DNA of 64,000 nt, taken from NCBI GenBank assembly GCA_966250335.1, contig CBINGZ010000018.1, positions 25,706 to 89,705 on the forward strand. The letters run 5' to 3'. The notes under the pieces are model-generated. The model did no database searches. It had not been told where the DNA came from and saw only the letters and a program-made list of their open reading frames with translations. A program made the translations under genes and the position numbers. Positions within the stretch are counted from its first letter, which is position 1; each line of letters starts with the position of its first letter. The stretch is from OLB7 sp966250335. GTDB lineage: Bacteria; Bacteroidota; Ignavibacteria; OLB7. Positions 1 to 11,300 of this stretch are shown piece after piece.

Positions 1-396
1 GAGAAGATGAAGGTGATCGAGGTGGGGGAGAGCCTGCTGAAGCGGTCGGTCAACGAAGGGTTCTCCGGCGGTGAGAAGAAGCGGAACGAGATCTTCCAGA
101 TGGCGGTTCTGGAGCCGACACTGGCGATCCTCGACGAGACCGATTCCGGCCTCGATATCGACGCGCTCCGGATCGTCTCCGACGGCGTCAACAGGCTCCG
201 CTCCAAGGATAACGCGATGATTCTGGTGACCCACTACCAGCGGCTTCTGAATTATATCGTACCCGATTTCGTGCATGTCCTCTACGGCGGGCGGATCATC
301 AAGTCCGGCGGCAAGGAGCTGGCGCATGAGCTGGAAGAGCTCGGATACGACTGGATCAAGGAACATAGCGGGGCCGCACAGTCGGTCGGCGCCTAA
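1..396 (+). CDS. sufC: SufC, Fe-S assembly ABC ATPase (5' truncated by window)
   Basis: This is the C-terminal half of the cytoplasmic ATPase that works with SufB and SufD to build Fe-S clusters. The open frame runs in from the left edge, so the start and Walker A motif are outside the window. Visible are the family-specific ABC signature FSGGEKKRNEIFQ, the Walker B stretch LAILDETDSGLDID and the H-loop LVTHYQRLL, in the expected order and spacing. SufC differs from transporter ATPases by exactly this SGGEKKRNE signature. The stop lies 15 nt before sufD, which indicates an operon; sufB is expected just upstream of the window. The first in-frame ATG at position 7 is internal and is not a start. 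Identification is secure. Confidence 0.96.
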   Translation, partial: EKMKVIEVGESLLKRSVNEGFSGGEKKRNEIFQMAVLEPTLAILDETDSGLDIDALRIVSDGVNRLRSKDNAMILVTHYQRLLNYIVPDFVHVLYGGRIIKSGGKELAHELEELGYDWIKEHSGAAQSVGA

Positions 397-411
397 GCGA
401 ACGGGAGATAC

Positions 412-1749
412 ATGGCAAGCAATCAGGAGAACAGGCAGACCGACGGCAAGGGAGCGTTCCTGGCGAGCTTCGACCTGTTCGAACGAAGCCTGAACGGCGA
501 GACATCCCAGCCCCTGCATGAGACGCGCCGCCGCGCGATCGCGGAGTTCGAGAAGATCGGACTCCCCAGCGGACGCGACGAGGAGTGGCGATTCACAACA
601 ACGGCGCCCCTGACCGGACGGACCTTCCGTCCCTCGGTGGCCGCCGATTATACATCGATATCCGATGAGGATCTGAAGGAGCTCAGCTTCGACGAGCCGA
701 CCGGACACCGGCTGGTCTTCGTCGACGGGCATTTCGTCGAGCGGCTCTCGCGGATCATGCCGAGCGCCGAGGGAGTGCGGATCGGGAGCCTGGCGTCGAT
801 CATGAAGTCCGACCCCGCCGCCGTCGAGGCGACGGTGGCGTCGCTGCCGGAGCGGACCCGCAGCGCCTTCACGGCGCTCAACACGGCGTTCCTCCGCGAC
901 GGAGCCTACATCGAGATTCCGAACGGGAAGATCGTCGAGGAGCCGATCCACCTTCTCTTCATCGGGACGGCCGGGGAGGAGGCTGTCGCGTCGCATCCCC
1001 GCACGATCATCTCCGTGGGGCGGAGCGCGCAGGCCACGATCATCGAGGAGTATACGGGGTTCGAGAACGCCCGCTACTTCACCAATCCCGTCACCCAGAT
1101 CTCCGTCGGCGAGAACGCCGTGGTCGATCACTACAAGCTCCAGCACGAGAGCCCGGAGGCGGTCCATGTCGGGACGCAGGTCTCGCGTCAGGAGCGGAAC
1201 AGCACCTTCACGACCTTCGCCGTCTGCTTCGGCAACGCCCTGCTCCGGAACGATTCCGATGTGGTGCTGGAGGGGGAGGGAGCCCACTGCACGCTGGACG
1301 GACTCTATCTGGCCAACGGCGTCGAGATGGTCGACAACCATACCTCGATCGATCACGCGCAACCCCACTGCACGAGCCATGAGCTCTACAAGGGGATCCT
1401 GAACGACAAGGGACGCGGCGTCTTCAGCGGCAGGATCATCGTCCGCGAAGGGGCTCAGAAGACCGACTCCAAGCAGTCGAACATGAACCTCGTCCTTTCG
1501 AACGAGGCGACGATCGACACCAAGCCGCAGCTCGAGATCTTCGCCGACGACGTCAGGTGCACGCACGGCGCCACCATCGGCCAGCTCGACGAGACGATGA
1601 TCTTCTACCTGCGGGCCAGAGGGATCGGGGAGCCGGAGGCACGGGCGATGCTGACCTACGCCTTTGCCACCGATGTGATCGAGAGGATCAAGGTCGAGAG
1701 CGTCTGTGAATATCTGGACAGGCTTCTGGGCCGCCGTCTGGAGCATTGA
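412..1749 (+). CDS. sufD: SufD, Fe-S cluster assembly scaffold subunit
   Basis: This 445-residue protein is the SufD member of the SufBC2D scaffold complex. The C-terminal half reads as a right-handed beta-helix core, with the typical conserved segments around DNHTSIDHAQPHCTS, KGRGVFSGRIIVREGAQKTD and the ending HGATIGQLDETMIFYLRARG, where SufB/SufD share the H-G-A-T-x-G motif. The N-terminal part, rich in charged residues and with R-R-x-A-x-x-E-F-E-x-x-G-L-P, matches the SufD N-terminal helical region. The length is normal. The ATG follows a GGGAG ribosome site and begins 15 nt after sufC, between sufC and sufS as in other suf operons. Alternative: SufB, but the size and the position after sufC favour SufD. 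Confidence 0.95.
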   Translation: MASNQENRQTDGKGAFLASFDLFERSLNGETSQPLHETRRRAIAEFEKIGLPSGRDEEWRFTTTAPLTGRTFRPSVAADYTSISDEDLKELSFDEPTGHRLVFVDGHFVERLSRIMPSAEGVRIGSLASIMKSDPAAVEATVASLPERTRSAFTALNTAFLRDGAYIEIPNGKIVEEPIHLLFIGTAGEEAVASHPRTIISVGRSAQATIIEEYTGFENARYFTNPVTQISVGENAVVDHYKLQHESPEAVHVGTQVSRQERNSTFTTFAVCFGNALLRNDSDVVLEGEGAHCTLDGLYLANGVEMVDNHTSIDHAQPHCTSHELYKGILNDKGRGVFSGRIIVREGAQKTDSKQSNMNLVLSNEATIDTKPQLEIFADDVRCTHGATIGQLDETMIFYLRARGIGEPEARAMLTYAFATDVIERIKVESVCEYLDRLLGRRLEH

Positions 1750-1824
1750 TGCTCCTGTCGGTCCGGCGAACGGCCGGCCGGTGAACGCCGATGAACAGCA
1801 GCAGTGAAGCAGAGAGAAGAGAGT

Positions 1825-3093
1825 ATGACGACGATCAACGAACATACATCGACACAGGCCGACGAGATCGCGGCACGATACGACGTGGAGAAGATCCGTG
1901 AGGATTTCCCGATCCTGAAGGGGCTCGTGCGCGGGAAGCCGCTCGTCTATCTGGACAACGCGGCGACCACGCAGAAACCGCAGTCGGTGATCGACGCGAT
2001 CAGCGGGTACTACGGCGGGCTGAACTCCAACATCCACCGCGGGGTCCACTACCTCAGCGAGCAGGCGACGCTCCGCTACGAAGGGGCGCGCGGGCGGATC
2101 CGCTCCTTCCTGAATGCGGCGAGCGATCGCGAGATCATCTTCGTGCGCGGGGCGACCGAGGGGATCAACCTGGTGGCCCACAGCTTCGGGCGGAAGTTCG
2201 TCCGCGAGGGGGATGAGATCATCATCTCCGCGATGGAACATCACTCCAATATCGTGCCGTGGCAGATCCTCTGCGAGACGGTCGGAGCGAAGCTGCGGGT
2301 GATCCCCATCAACGACGCCGGGGAGATCGTGATGGAGGAGTATGAGAAGATGCTGAACGAGCGGACCCGGATCGTGGCGACGGCGCACATGTCGAATGCT
2401 CTCGGCACGATCAATCCGGTGGAGCGGATCATCGAGCTGGCGCACGCCGCCGGGGCGGTGGTGCTGCTGGACGGCGCGCAGGCCGCATCCCACATCCCGG
2501 TGGATGTGCGGGCGCTCGATGTCGATTTCTACGTCTTCTCCGGCCACAAGGCGTACGGTCCCACCGGGATCGGCGTCCTCTACGGGAAGGAGAAGCTGCT
2601 GGAGTCGATGCCTCCGTATCAGGGGGGTGGGGATATGATCAAGTCGGTGTCGTTCGAGCGGACGATCTACAACGATCTTCCCCACAAGTTCGAGGCGGGA
2701 ACGCCGAATATCGTCGGTCCGATCGGGCTGGCCGTGGCGCTCGACTACATCGATGCGGCGGGGCTGGATGCGATCGCCGCGCATGAGAACGATATTCTTG
2801 TATATGGAACGGAGGCTCTCGCGTCGATTCCCGGTCTGCGGCTGATAGGGACGGCGGATCGCAAGGCGAGCATTCTTTCGTTCGTGCTGGAGAGCGCTCA
2901 TCCGCACGATATCGGGACCATTCTCGACAGCCGGGGAGTCGCGATCCGGACGGGGCATCACTGCGCCGAGCCGGTGATGCATCGGTTCGGGATCCCCGCC
3001 ACGGCGCGCGCGTCGATCGCGATGTACAACACCCGCCAGGATATCGACGCCCTGGTCGCCGGCATCGAAACCGTCAACACGCTTTTCGCATGA
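1825..3093 (+). CDS. sufS: SufS, group II cysteine desulfurase
   Basis: A PLP enzyme that takes sulfur from cysteine as an enzyme-bound persulfide and passes it to SufU. The PLP lysine is in FSGHKAYGPTG (about Lys242) and the persulfide cysteine in RTGHHCAEPVMHRFG (about Cys380). The RTGHHCAEP sequence and the short active-site loop are typical of SufS rather than IscS. The N-terminal region FPIL...YLDNAATTQKP is equally characteristic. I place the start at the ATG at 1825, because a purine-rich ribosome site (AGAGAGAAGAGAG) lies directly upstream; an in-frame GTG at 1804 would add seven residues. The 3' end overlaps sufU by 4 nt (ATGA), which implies translational coupling with its acceptor. 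Confidence 0.96.
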   Translation: MTTINEHTSTQADEIAARYDVEKIREDFPILKGLVRGKPLVYLDNAATTQKPQSVIDAISGYYGGLNSNIHRGVHYLSEQATLRYEGARGRIRSFLNAASDREIIFVRGATEGINLVAHSFGRKFVREGDEIIISAMEHHSNIVPWQILCETVGAKLRVIPINDAGEIVMEEYEKMLNERTRIVATAHMSNALGTINPVERIIELAHAAGAVVLLDGAQAASHIPVDVRALDVDFYVFSGHKAYGPTGIGVLYGKEKLLESMPPYQGGGDMIKSVSFERTIYNDLPHKFEAGTPNIVGPIGLAVALDYIDAAGLDAIAAHENDILVYGTEALASIPGLRLIGTADRKASILSFVLESAHPHDIGTILDSRGVAIRTGHHCAEPVMHRFGIPATARASIAMYNTRQDIDALVAGIETVNTLFA

Positions 3094-3548
3094 TGGATGA
3101 TCTGCGCGATCTCTACCAGGAGATCATTCTCGACCATAACAGGAACCCCCGCAACTTCCGCGTGATGGAGGACGCCACGCGGGAGATCGAAGGCTACAAC
3201 CCACTCTGCGGAGATCGTTATACGATCTATCTGAAGATCGAGGATGACACGGTGAAGGATATCAGCTTCCAGGGGGCCGGGTGCGCCATCTCCAAGGCGT
3301 CGGCCTCGGTGATGAGCTCGCTGGTCAAGGGGAAGAGTGTGGCGGAGGCGGAGGCTCTCTTCAAGAGCTTCCACGGGCTGCTGACGAGCGGGGAGGAGGT
3401 GACGGTCGAAAAACTGGAATCGCTCGGCAAGCTGGGGGTGTTCGCCGGGGTGAAGGAATATCCGATGCGGGTCAAATGCGCCACGCTTGCATGGCACACG
3501 ATGAACACCGCGCTGCACGGCTCCGACGACACGGTATCGACGGAATGA
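3090..3548 (+). CDS. sufU: SufU, zinc-dependent sulfur acceptor for SufS
   Basis: A 152-residue protein of the SufU/IscU-like fold. Three conserved cysteines are present (about Cys40 in PLCGDRY, Cys65 in GAGCAISKASAS, Cys130 in VKCATLAW), plus the aspartate after the first one. In the SufU family these four residues hold zinc, and the zinc is swapped to the SufS active site during persulfide transfer. The insertion between the second and third cysteine (about residues 75-115, GKSVAEAEALFKSFHGLL) is typical of SufU and absent from IscU. The ATG overlaps the sufS stop, so the pair is probably made in equal amounts. It would act in the cytoplasm beside SufBCD. Confidence 0.95.
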   Translation: MMDDLRDLYQEIILDHNRNPRNFRVMEDATREIEGYNPLCGDRYTIYLKIEDDTVKDISFQGAGCAISKASASVMSSLVKGKSVAEAEALFKSFHGLLTSGEEVTVEKLESLGKLGVFAGVKEYPMRVKCATLAWHTMNTALHGSDDTVSTE

Positions 3549-3567
3549 TCACATCTCATAACGCGAT

Positions 3568-3891
3568 ATGGAGTTGACATTGCCTCCCGAAGATATCAAG
3601 CAGCTCGTGGTCGACGTGCTCAAGACATGTTACGATCCGGAGATTCCGGTCGACATCTACGAGCTCGGTCTTGTCTACGACATCACGGTCGCCCCTCCGG
3701 CCGACGTCACGGTGCTGATGACCCTGACGGCGCCGAGCTGCCCGGTGGCCGGCACGCTTCCGGCGCAGATCGAACAGAAACTGAAGTCGACCCCCGGCAT
3801 CTCCGACGCGAAAGTGGAACTGACCTGGGAGCCGCCGTGGGACAAGGATCGGATGACCGAGGCCGCCCGGCTGGAGCTCGGGATGTTCTAG
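3568..3891 (+). CDS. sufT: SufT, MIP18/DUF59-family Fe-S maturation factor
   Basis: A 107-residue DUF59 protein. The family motif L-x-x-C-Y-D-P-E-I-P-V-x-I-x-x-L-G-L-V is at residues 18-36, and T-A-P-S-C-P-V-A-G at about residues 50-58. DUF59 proteins in suf operons (SufT) help load or traffic Fe-S clusters; the exact step is not fixed. It sits 19 nt after sufU in the same operon, and the length fits a stand-alone DUF59 protein without the Mrp ATPase domain. The ending, a short tail of glutamate- and arginine-rich helix (MTEAARLELGMF), is also typical. I chose the ATG at 3568; upstream is the only modest ribosome site of the operon. Confidence 0.9.
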   Translation: MELTLPPEDIKQLVVDVLKTCYDPEIPVDIYELGLVYDITVAPPADVTVLMTLTAPSCPVAGTLPAQIEQKLKSTPGISDAKVELTWEPPWDKDRMTEAARLELGMF

Positions 3892-3978
3892 GAGGAAGCG
3901 CCGCCCATGTCACGGGCGCGCTCCGCCACGGCAGTATTGAGCACGGGGGGAACAGGTAAACGCACAGGCACAGGAACG

Positions 3979-4488
3979 ATGAAATTCAGCACACAGGAAG
4001 AGTACGGTTTCCGCTGTCTCCTCCGGATCGCCCGATCCGGCGAGGGGGGGAGCCTTACCATTCCTGAGATAAGCCAGGCCGAAGGTCTCTCCGACGCCAA
4101 CGTCGCCAAGCTGCTCCGCCTTCTCCGTCTGGGGGGGTTCGTGGAGGCGACGCGCGGCCGTGTCGGGGGGTACTCGCTGGCGCGTCGTCCGGAGGATATC
4201 GCCGTCTCCGACGTTCTCACCTGCCTTGGCGGGCGTCTGGTGGAAGAGGGGTTCTGCGACGCCTTCAGCGGCACCAACCGCATCTGCGTCCATGCCATCG
4301 ACTGCACGATCTTCTCCCTCTGGCAGACGATCCAGAACGCCGTCGACGGGGCGCTGGTGAATCTGCGCCTCAGCGATATGATCCCCAGAAGCGAGGAGGA
4401 TCTGCTCCCGCACAGAAGCTCCTTCTCGCTGGAGGTTCCGGTCGGAAAGAGGAGTCTCCACGACTCGAAGGCCGGCGACCCGTCGTAA
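3979..4488 (+). CDS. Rrf2-family Fe-S sensing transcription regulator
   Basis: A 169-residue Rrf2 protein with an N-terminal winged helix (residues 1-60; FSTQEEYGFRCLLRIA, then ANVAKLLRLLRLGGFVEATRGRVGGYSLAR). Three cysteines follow at about 93, 103 and 109 (C-x9-C-x5-C), which by analogy with IscR, RsrR and other Rrf2 members are probable Fe-S ligands. It lies 87 nt after sufT and probably closes the suf operon, giving a cluster-status feedback on suf expression. In many bacteria this regulator heads the operon; here it is last. The ATG at 3979 aligns with the family's usual MKFS/MKLS start; an upstream in-frame ATG at 3907 would add a 24-residue glycine/arginine tail with no homology that I recognise. 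Confidence 0.88.
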   Translation: MKFSTQEEYGFRCLLRIARSGEGGSLTIPEISQAEGLSDANVAKLLRLLRLGGFVEATRGRVGGYSLARRPEDIAVSDVLTCLGGRLVEEGFCDAFSGTNRICVHAIDCTIFSLWQTIQNAVDGALVNLRLSDMIPRSEEDLLPHRSSFSLEVPVGKRSLHDSKAGDPS

Positions 4489-5378
4489 GCCGGGCGCGCA
4501 TCCGATCACTGTTCCGATCCCTGCCGGTATGGGCCGGCGATTTCTCCACCACGTTTCTCGATCCTCGACTCTCGATCCTCCGTCCCGGCCGATATGGGAG
4601 CCGGTCCCGAAGGAGCACCGATCGTAGCCGCAGGCCATTCATAGAATATCCCAGGCCCTGAAAGGGGATACTATATCTTCCCACGGCAACAGATGATAAT
4701 ATCTCTACACGATACGGCTCCCGTAGGGAGCACCCATATGTAGCAACGATGCCGTACCAATATTCTTTAAGCACCGTAGGTGCGTACCGGTCTTCATCTT
4801 CGCGGCAGGAAAGACCGGTACGCACCTGCAGCGCTTAAGATTGTGTGTGGGGAATGTCTCTGCTACATATAGTTCGCCCCTACGGCGCTCAAGAAGAATA
4901 TGGGATCGATTGCTGCCGCAACACGTCTGTTCCTGAAGGGCTTCAGCGAAATGAGGACCCCGCTCGAAGAGGATCTTTATCCTGATATGATATATGCGGG
5001 CGGAACCGTGTTTCGCTTGTCGGAGGGAACAGGTTCGACCGCCGTTTCCTGCAAGGAAAAGATGATATGACCCCCACACCATATTATCCCCGTGTTTTCT
5101 ATATTCGGCCCGCGCCTCCTCACGTACACGCTTTCCCATCGGCGTATAACGTAGGCTGAACGAGCATACCGCGCTCGGAATGAGAGACGATATGCGCCGT
5201 TAATATCGGCGTGCGACTTATCTGCGGCATGCAAATTGCTGCTTGAAGGCGCACGCCCGGCCGCGCATATCCGAAGCCGTTCCGCCTGAAGAGCCATTCC
5301 TCGATTGCAGGCTTCATACCGATATCGTACTTAACAACCCATCGAATACATTTCGCGTTACGACATCCTGGAGACGTC
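4489..5378. other. Noncoding region between suf operon and giant surface gene
   Basis: No convincing gene is seen in these 890 nt. The first 200 nt contain several small palindromes, including CCCTGAAAGGG near 4658. The repeat element described at 4717-4891 follows. The rest, up to the giant gene, has lower GC than its neighbours and should carry the promoter of that gene; a weak Bacteroidota-like -7 box (TACATTTC) lies about 30 nt before the start codon, but no clear -33 partner was found. Confidence 0.6.
4717..4891. repeat. Multi-hairpin intergenic repeat, copy A
   Basis: The element begins with the hairpin GCTCCCGTAGGGAGC and continues with a GTAGC tract. It then forms a long central hairpin in which GGTGCGTACCGGTCTT pairs with AAGACCGGTACGCACC, and ends with GCTACATA and a second small hairpin with CCCTACGG. 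The same layout is seen at 17592-17763. The central stems differ between the two copies by paired changes, so structure and not sequence is conserved. It may be a REP/MITE-like mobile element or a structured RNA. Confidence 0.75.
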
Positions 5379-8300
5379 ATGAGCTTTCCGCGTTTGCTTG
5401 TCAAACCGCTGTTCATCCTAGCGCTCGTCGTGCCCGGCCTCGATCTGGCCGCGCAGTCGAATCCAACGATCGACATCAACGGGCATGTGGGCATCGGAAC
5501 GGTCAAGCCCGATCCCCTCGCCATTCTCGACCTGAACTCGACCACGGCCGGTCTCTTGATGCCCCGTCTGACGGCGGCGCAGATTGCGGCTCTGGTCAAT
5601 CCTCCTACCGGCCTGATGGTGTTCAACACCACGACCGGGGAGTTCAACTACAACTTCGGGGCGCCGGGGACTCCGCAGTGGGAAGCGCTCCTGACGCTGA
5701 ACGGCCCGTCGGCGGGGTCGGCGTTCTGGAAGCTGAGCGGCAATGCTCTGACGACCGGGGATTTCCTCGGCTCCACCAACAGCCAGCCCCTCATCCTCAA
5801 GACCGACAACACGGAGCGGATGCGGATCACCGCCGCCGGAAACGTCGGCATCGGAACACCATCGCCGGGGCAGCCGCTCGACGTCGCGGGGAACATCCAG
5901 TTCTCCGGCGCTCTGATGCCGGCCGGCGATCCGGGTGAGATCGCGGAGATCCTCGTCTCCAGCGGACCCGGCTTTCCGCCGACCTGGCAGCCCGCCGGAG
6001 CATTCTCGTTCGACGGCGACATCACGGGACCGATCGCCAGCACGGTCATCGATCCCGAGAACCCCGGCATCGGTGATCGCCTGATCGCCGGCGTCAACAA
6101 CGGCACCACGATGATCAACGACGCCCGGGTGAACGATACGCTGACGATCAACGGCGGCACGATCGACAACACGCCGATCGGCGCCACCGGTCGCAGCACC
6201 GGCGCCTTCACCTCCATCGACGTGACCGGCAACGCGATCGTCGGCGGTGACGTCATCGCCACGGACGACATCGAAGCCGGAGACAACGTTCGCGCAACGA
6301 ACGATGTGACCGCCGGTGACGACATGGAAGCCGATGACGATATCACCGCGGGGGACGACATCAACGCGGGCGGCGACGTGGTCGTCGGTCAGGATGTGGA
6401 TGTCGACGGCGAGATCAACGTCCAGAACGACGTGAATGTCGGCGGGGATCTCTTTGTGGACGGGAACATGGCGATCGACGGAGACGTGACGCTCGGCAAC
6501 GGCGACAATGACCCGATCACGTTCAACGCGGGGACGGGAGCCGTGACGTTCAGCGGCTCGGTCATCAACGGCGTGGGCACCCCGATCGTGGGGACCGATG
6601 CCGCCAACAAGGACTATGTCGACAACCAGATCACGAGCCAGGCGTGGGCGCTCGACGGCAACGCGGCCGGAGCGACCGACGTGCTCGGCACGACCAACGC
6701 CCAGGATCTGAACATCATCGCCGGCGGCTCGACGCGGATGACGATCGACGACGAGACCGGCAACGTCGGCGTCGGCGGAGCCGCCTCCGCGACCGACAGG
6801 CTGAGCGTGACCGGGAACATCAACACCAGCACGCAGTACAACATCGGCGGCGAGCGGGTGTTGAGCGTGCCGGGGACCGAGAATCTGTTTGTCGGAGCCG
6901 GAGCGGGCACCGCCAACACTACCGGAACCAACAATACTTTCGTCGGCGACAACGCGGGACTTGCCAACACGGCGGGTCTGTACAATACGGTGGTCGGTAG
7001 TGATGCGTTGTCGGAGAACACGACCGGCAACAACAATACGGTGATGGGTTTCGGCGCGATGGCGGCGAACACGACCGGTGAGGGGAATACGAGCATCGGA
7101 CAGAGGACGCTCGAGGCCAGTACGACCGGAGACTACAATACGGCCGTCGGTATGGGAGCCATGATCGAGAATGAGACGGGCCGCACCAATACGGCGATCG
7201 GCGTGAGCGCGCTGAACACGAATACGACGGGCGACGAAAACACCGCGGTCGGCTCGGGGGCGATGAACGGCAACCTGACCGGCGACAACAGTACCGGTAT
7301 CGGCGTCAACGCCCTGAGCGGTTACCAGAGCGGCAGCAATAACACCGCGCTCGGCAAGGAGGCAGGTTTTGACGCCCCCTTCACCAGCACGGGAACGGGA
7401 TCGAACAACACCTTCATCGGCTACCAGGCGAATCCGTCGGCGTTCGATCTGAACAACGCCACAGCGATCGGCGCCGGAGCGATCGTCGGTCAGAGCAACG
7501 CGCTTGTTCTGGGGAACAACGCCGACGTCGGTATCGGCACCAGCACGCCGGGCGCGCGGCTCGACGTTGCGGGCACAGCCGGAACCTCCAACGTCCGGAT
7601 GGGCTCCCTTTCGGGCGCTGCCGTCTCCACCCCCTGGACCCCTACCGCGGATGACGGTATCGTCGTCGCGGATGCGAACGGCGATCTTCTCAAGCGCTCG
7701 CTCGAGGAGGTCATTCCCGCCGCCGGATGGGAGCTCACCGGCAACGCCGGGACGACGCCGGGAACGAACTTCCTGGGAACCACCGACGACACGCCGATGG
7801 AGATCCGCGTCAACGACACCGCAGTAATGCGATATTTCCCGAACGCGACCAGCCCGAACATCATCGGCGGCGTGTACGAGAACACGATCGATACCGGCTC
7901 GTACGGCTCGATCATCGCCGCGGGCGGTTCGGCAACCGAGCCGAACGCGATCGACACCAGTGCGATCTATTCCACGATCGGCGGCGGCCGGGGGAACTTC
8001 ATGTCGGCCGACGATGCGACGATCGGGGGCGGCGACGGAAATACGATCACGGGCAACTCCACCGCTGCGGCGATCGCCGGCGGTGAATCGAACACGATAC
8101 AGTTCAGCGCCAACCACGGAGCGATCGGCGGCGGCCGGCTCAACACGATCGGCGGCGCGGCCCAGCGCGCGACGATCGGCGGCGGTGACTCCAATACGGT
8201 AACCGCCAGCGCCGGCGATGCGACGATCGGGGGCGGACGTCACAACACGATCAACAACGGTTCGCTGAGCGCGGTGATCGGCGGCGGCGACTCCAACACC

Positions 8301-11300
8301 ATCTCCAACAGTTCCAATCAGGGGACGATCGGGGGCGGACGTCACAACACGATCAACAACGGTTCGCTGAGCGCGGTGATCGGCGGCGGCGACTCCAACA
8401 CCATCTCCAACGGTTCCAATCAGGGGACGATCGGGGGCGGACGTCACAACATGCTCACCAACGGCGGGGAGTTCGGGACGATCGGCGGCGGCGCCACGAA
8501 TACGGTCACCAACGGCGCCGCCAATGCGGTGATCGGCGGCGGCGTCGGGAACACGATCACCGACGGCACGACGAACGGCACGATCGCCGGCGGCACTCTC
8601 AATCGCATTGCGAGCGGAGTCTACGGAGCGATCGGGGGCGGACGGAGCAACACGATCACCAGCGGCGCAGAACGCTCGACGATTGCCGGCGGCGATTCGA
8701 ACACGATCAACAACAATGCGGCGTACTCGACGATCGGCGGCGGACGGTTCAACACCGTCACCAACGGCGCAGAGCGCTCGACGATCGCCGGCGGTGACTC
8801 CAACACCATCTCCAGCGGCGCCTTCCACGGAGTGATCGGCGGCGGACGCTACAACACGATCACCAACGGCGCGCGGCTCTCGACGATCGGTGGCGGTGAT
8901 TCCAACATGATCGCCAGCAGCGCCGTCTACGGCATGATCGGGGGCGGTCGGCGCAACACGATCACCAACGGCGCGGAGTATTCGACGATCGGTGGCGGCG
9001 ACTCCAACATGGTCAGCAACAGCTCGGTCCGTTCCACGATCGGCGGCGGCCGGTACAACGCGATCACCAACAGCGCGGATCGCTCGACGATCGGCGGCGG
9101 CGTGAACAACACGATCACCAACAGCGCATTCCGTTCGACGATCGGTGGCGGCGACTCCAACCTCATCAGCAACAGCGCATCTCGTTCGACGATCGGCGGC
9201 GGCGGCCTCAATACGGTCTCCGACGGCTCCGTCTCCGGCACGGTGGCGGGCGGCACGGTGAACCGGGTTCTCAGCAGCAGCTACGGAACGATCGGCGGCG
9301 GCGATTCGAACATGGTCGCCTTCAGCGCCAACCATTCGGTGATCGACGGCGGGCACGGCAACGTCGTCAACAACGGCAGCAGCTACAGCGCCATCGGCGG
9401 CGGTCAGACCAACACCGTGACCAGCGGCTCGGATCGCTCGACGATCGGCGGCGGCGTAAACAACACGCTCACGGGGAGCAGCAATCACGGGACGATCGGC
9501 GGCGGCGCGGGGAATACTCTGAGCGGCGGCAGCACGTACGGTGCAATCGCCGGCGGCAGGGGGAACAGCATCATCGACGGCAGCGACCACGGGACGATCG
9601 GCGGCGGTGATTCCAATACGATCACCGACGGGTCCGACTACGCCGCGATCGGCGGCGGTCAGGGGAACCGGATCGACTCCATGGCGACCCACAGCGTGAT
9701 CGGCGGCGGTCAGGGGAACCGGATCGACTCCATGGCGACCCACAGCGCGATCGGCGGCGGCGCCGACAACGCGATCTACGGTTCGCACTCGGTGATCCCC
9801 GGCGGCCGGGGAATGACCCTGGACGGAGCGCGCAGCTTCGGCTTCAACGCCAACGACATGGACGGCACGGCGCCGATGACGATCCTCGACTCGAACGTCG
9901 CGGTGATCGCCAACGCCGATCTCTGGCTGGCGAACAACAACGAGTCGACAGGCCAGATCCGGTTCTACGAGTCGAATGTGACGTCGGGAGAGTTCCCTCC
10001 CGCGGGGATCAACTATACCTCGTTCCGGGCGGGGAGCCAGGCCGACGACATCACCTATACCCTCCCCGAGGCGGGTCCGGCGACCGACGGCGACGTGCTG
10101 ACGGCCCAGCCCGACGGCACCATGAGCTGGATCGGCCAGGATTCGATCGTGAAGTCGTATGGATGGTCCCTCTCCGGCAACGCGATCTCCGGCACGGAGG
10201 TGCTCGGCACGACCAACGACCAGGATCTGAACATCATCACCGGCAACACGACCCGGATGACGATCGACGACGAGACCGGCAACGTCGGCGTGGGAGGAGC
10301 TCCCTCGGGGATCGACAAGCTAAGCGTGACCGGGAACATCAACAGCAGCACGCAGTACAACATCGGCGGCAATGCGGTGCTCCAGATCAACGGCGCCACG
10401 AACGTGGCGACAGGCGTCGGCGCGGGCGCGGCGGTGACGAGCGGCGCCAACAACACCTCGAACGGCACCAATGCCCTGGCGGCGAACACCACGGGGAGCA
10501 ACAACATCGCGATCGGTTCGAACGCCCTTCAGAGCAGCACGACGACCAGCAACAACACGGCGGTCGGTCACAACGCGATGCGGCTCAACACGACCGGCAC
10601 GAACAATCTTGCAGTGGGACGTAATGCCCTTGCCGCCAACACGACCGGCAACTCCAATACGGCCCTGGGACCGGCAGCCCTCCTTGCGAACACCACCGGC
10701 GGCGACAACGTCGCGGTGGGACGTAACTCCCTTGCCGCCAACACGACCGGCGAGAGCAACACCGGCGTCGGCGTCAGCGCTCTGGGCTCCAACACGATCG
10801 GCCGGAACAACACGGCCCTGGGCCGCAACGCGCTGAACGACAACACGGAGGGTCGCGACAACACGGCAGTCGGTCGTAACGCGATGAGTTCCAACATCAT
10901 AGGTGAAGCGAACACGGCCGTCGGTCGCGAGTCGCTCGTCCAGAACCTCACCGGCAGCGGCAACACGGCGATCGGTATCGCCTCGCTCGCCTCCAACGTT
11001 GCCGGCAACGTCAACACCGCCGTCGGCGCGGGTGCGCTCACCTCCTCGACCATCGGCGAGGGGAACACCGCCGTCGGCGCGGGTGCGCTCGCCTCCAACG
11101 ATGACGGCAGCGGCAACGTGGCTGTCGGCGGAGGGGCAATGTTCGACAACACGTCGGGCTTCGCCAACGTGGCCGTCGGTACGGATGCGCTCGGCTTCAA
11201 CACGATCGGTACCGGCAACACGGTAATCGGCGCCACCGCGATGGCCATCAGCACCATCTCCAATCTGAACACGGCCGTCGGTTCAAGCGCGCTTCTGCAG

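Noticed and set aside
5418..9788. A 1456-codon open frame on the minus strand opposite the giant gene.
   Set aside because: It is a shadow of the repetitive GC-rich plus-strand gene. The translation is repetitive Arg/Ala/Val/Asp, mirrors the 17-residue repeats and has no signal or domain.
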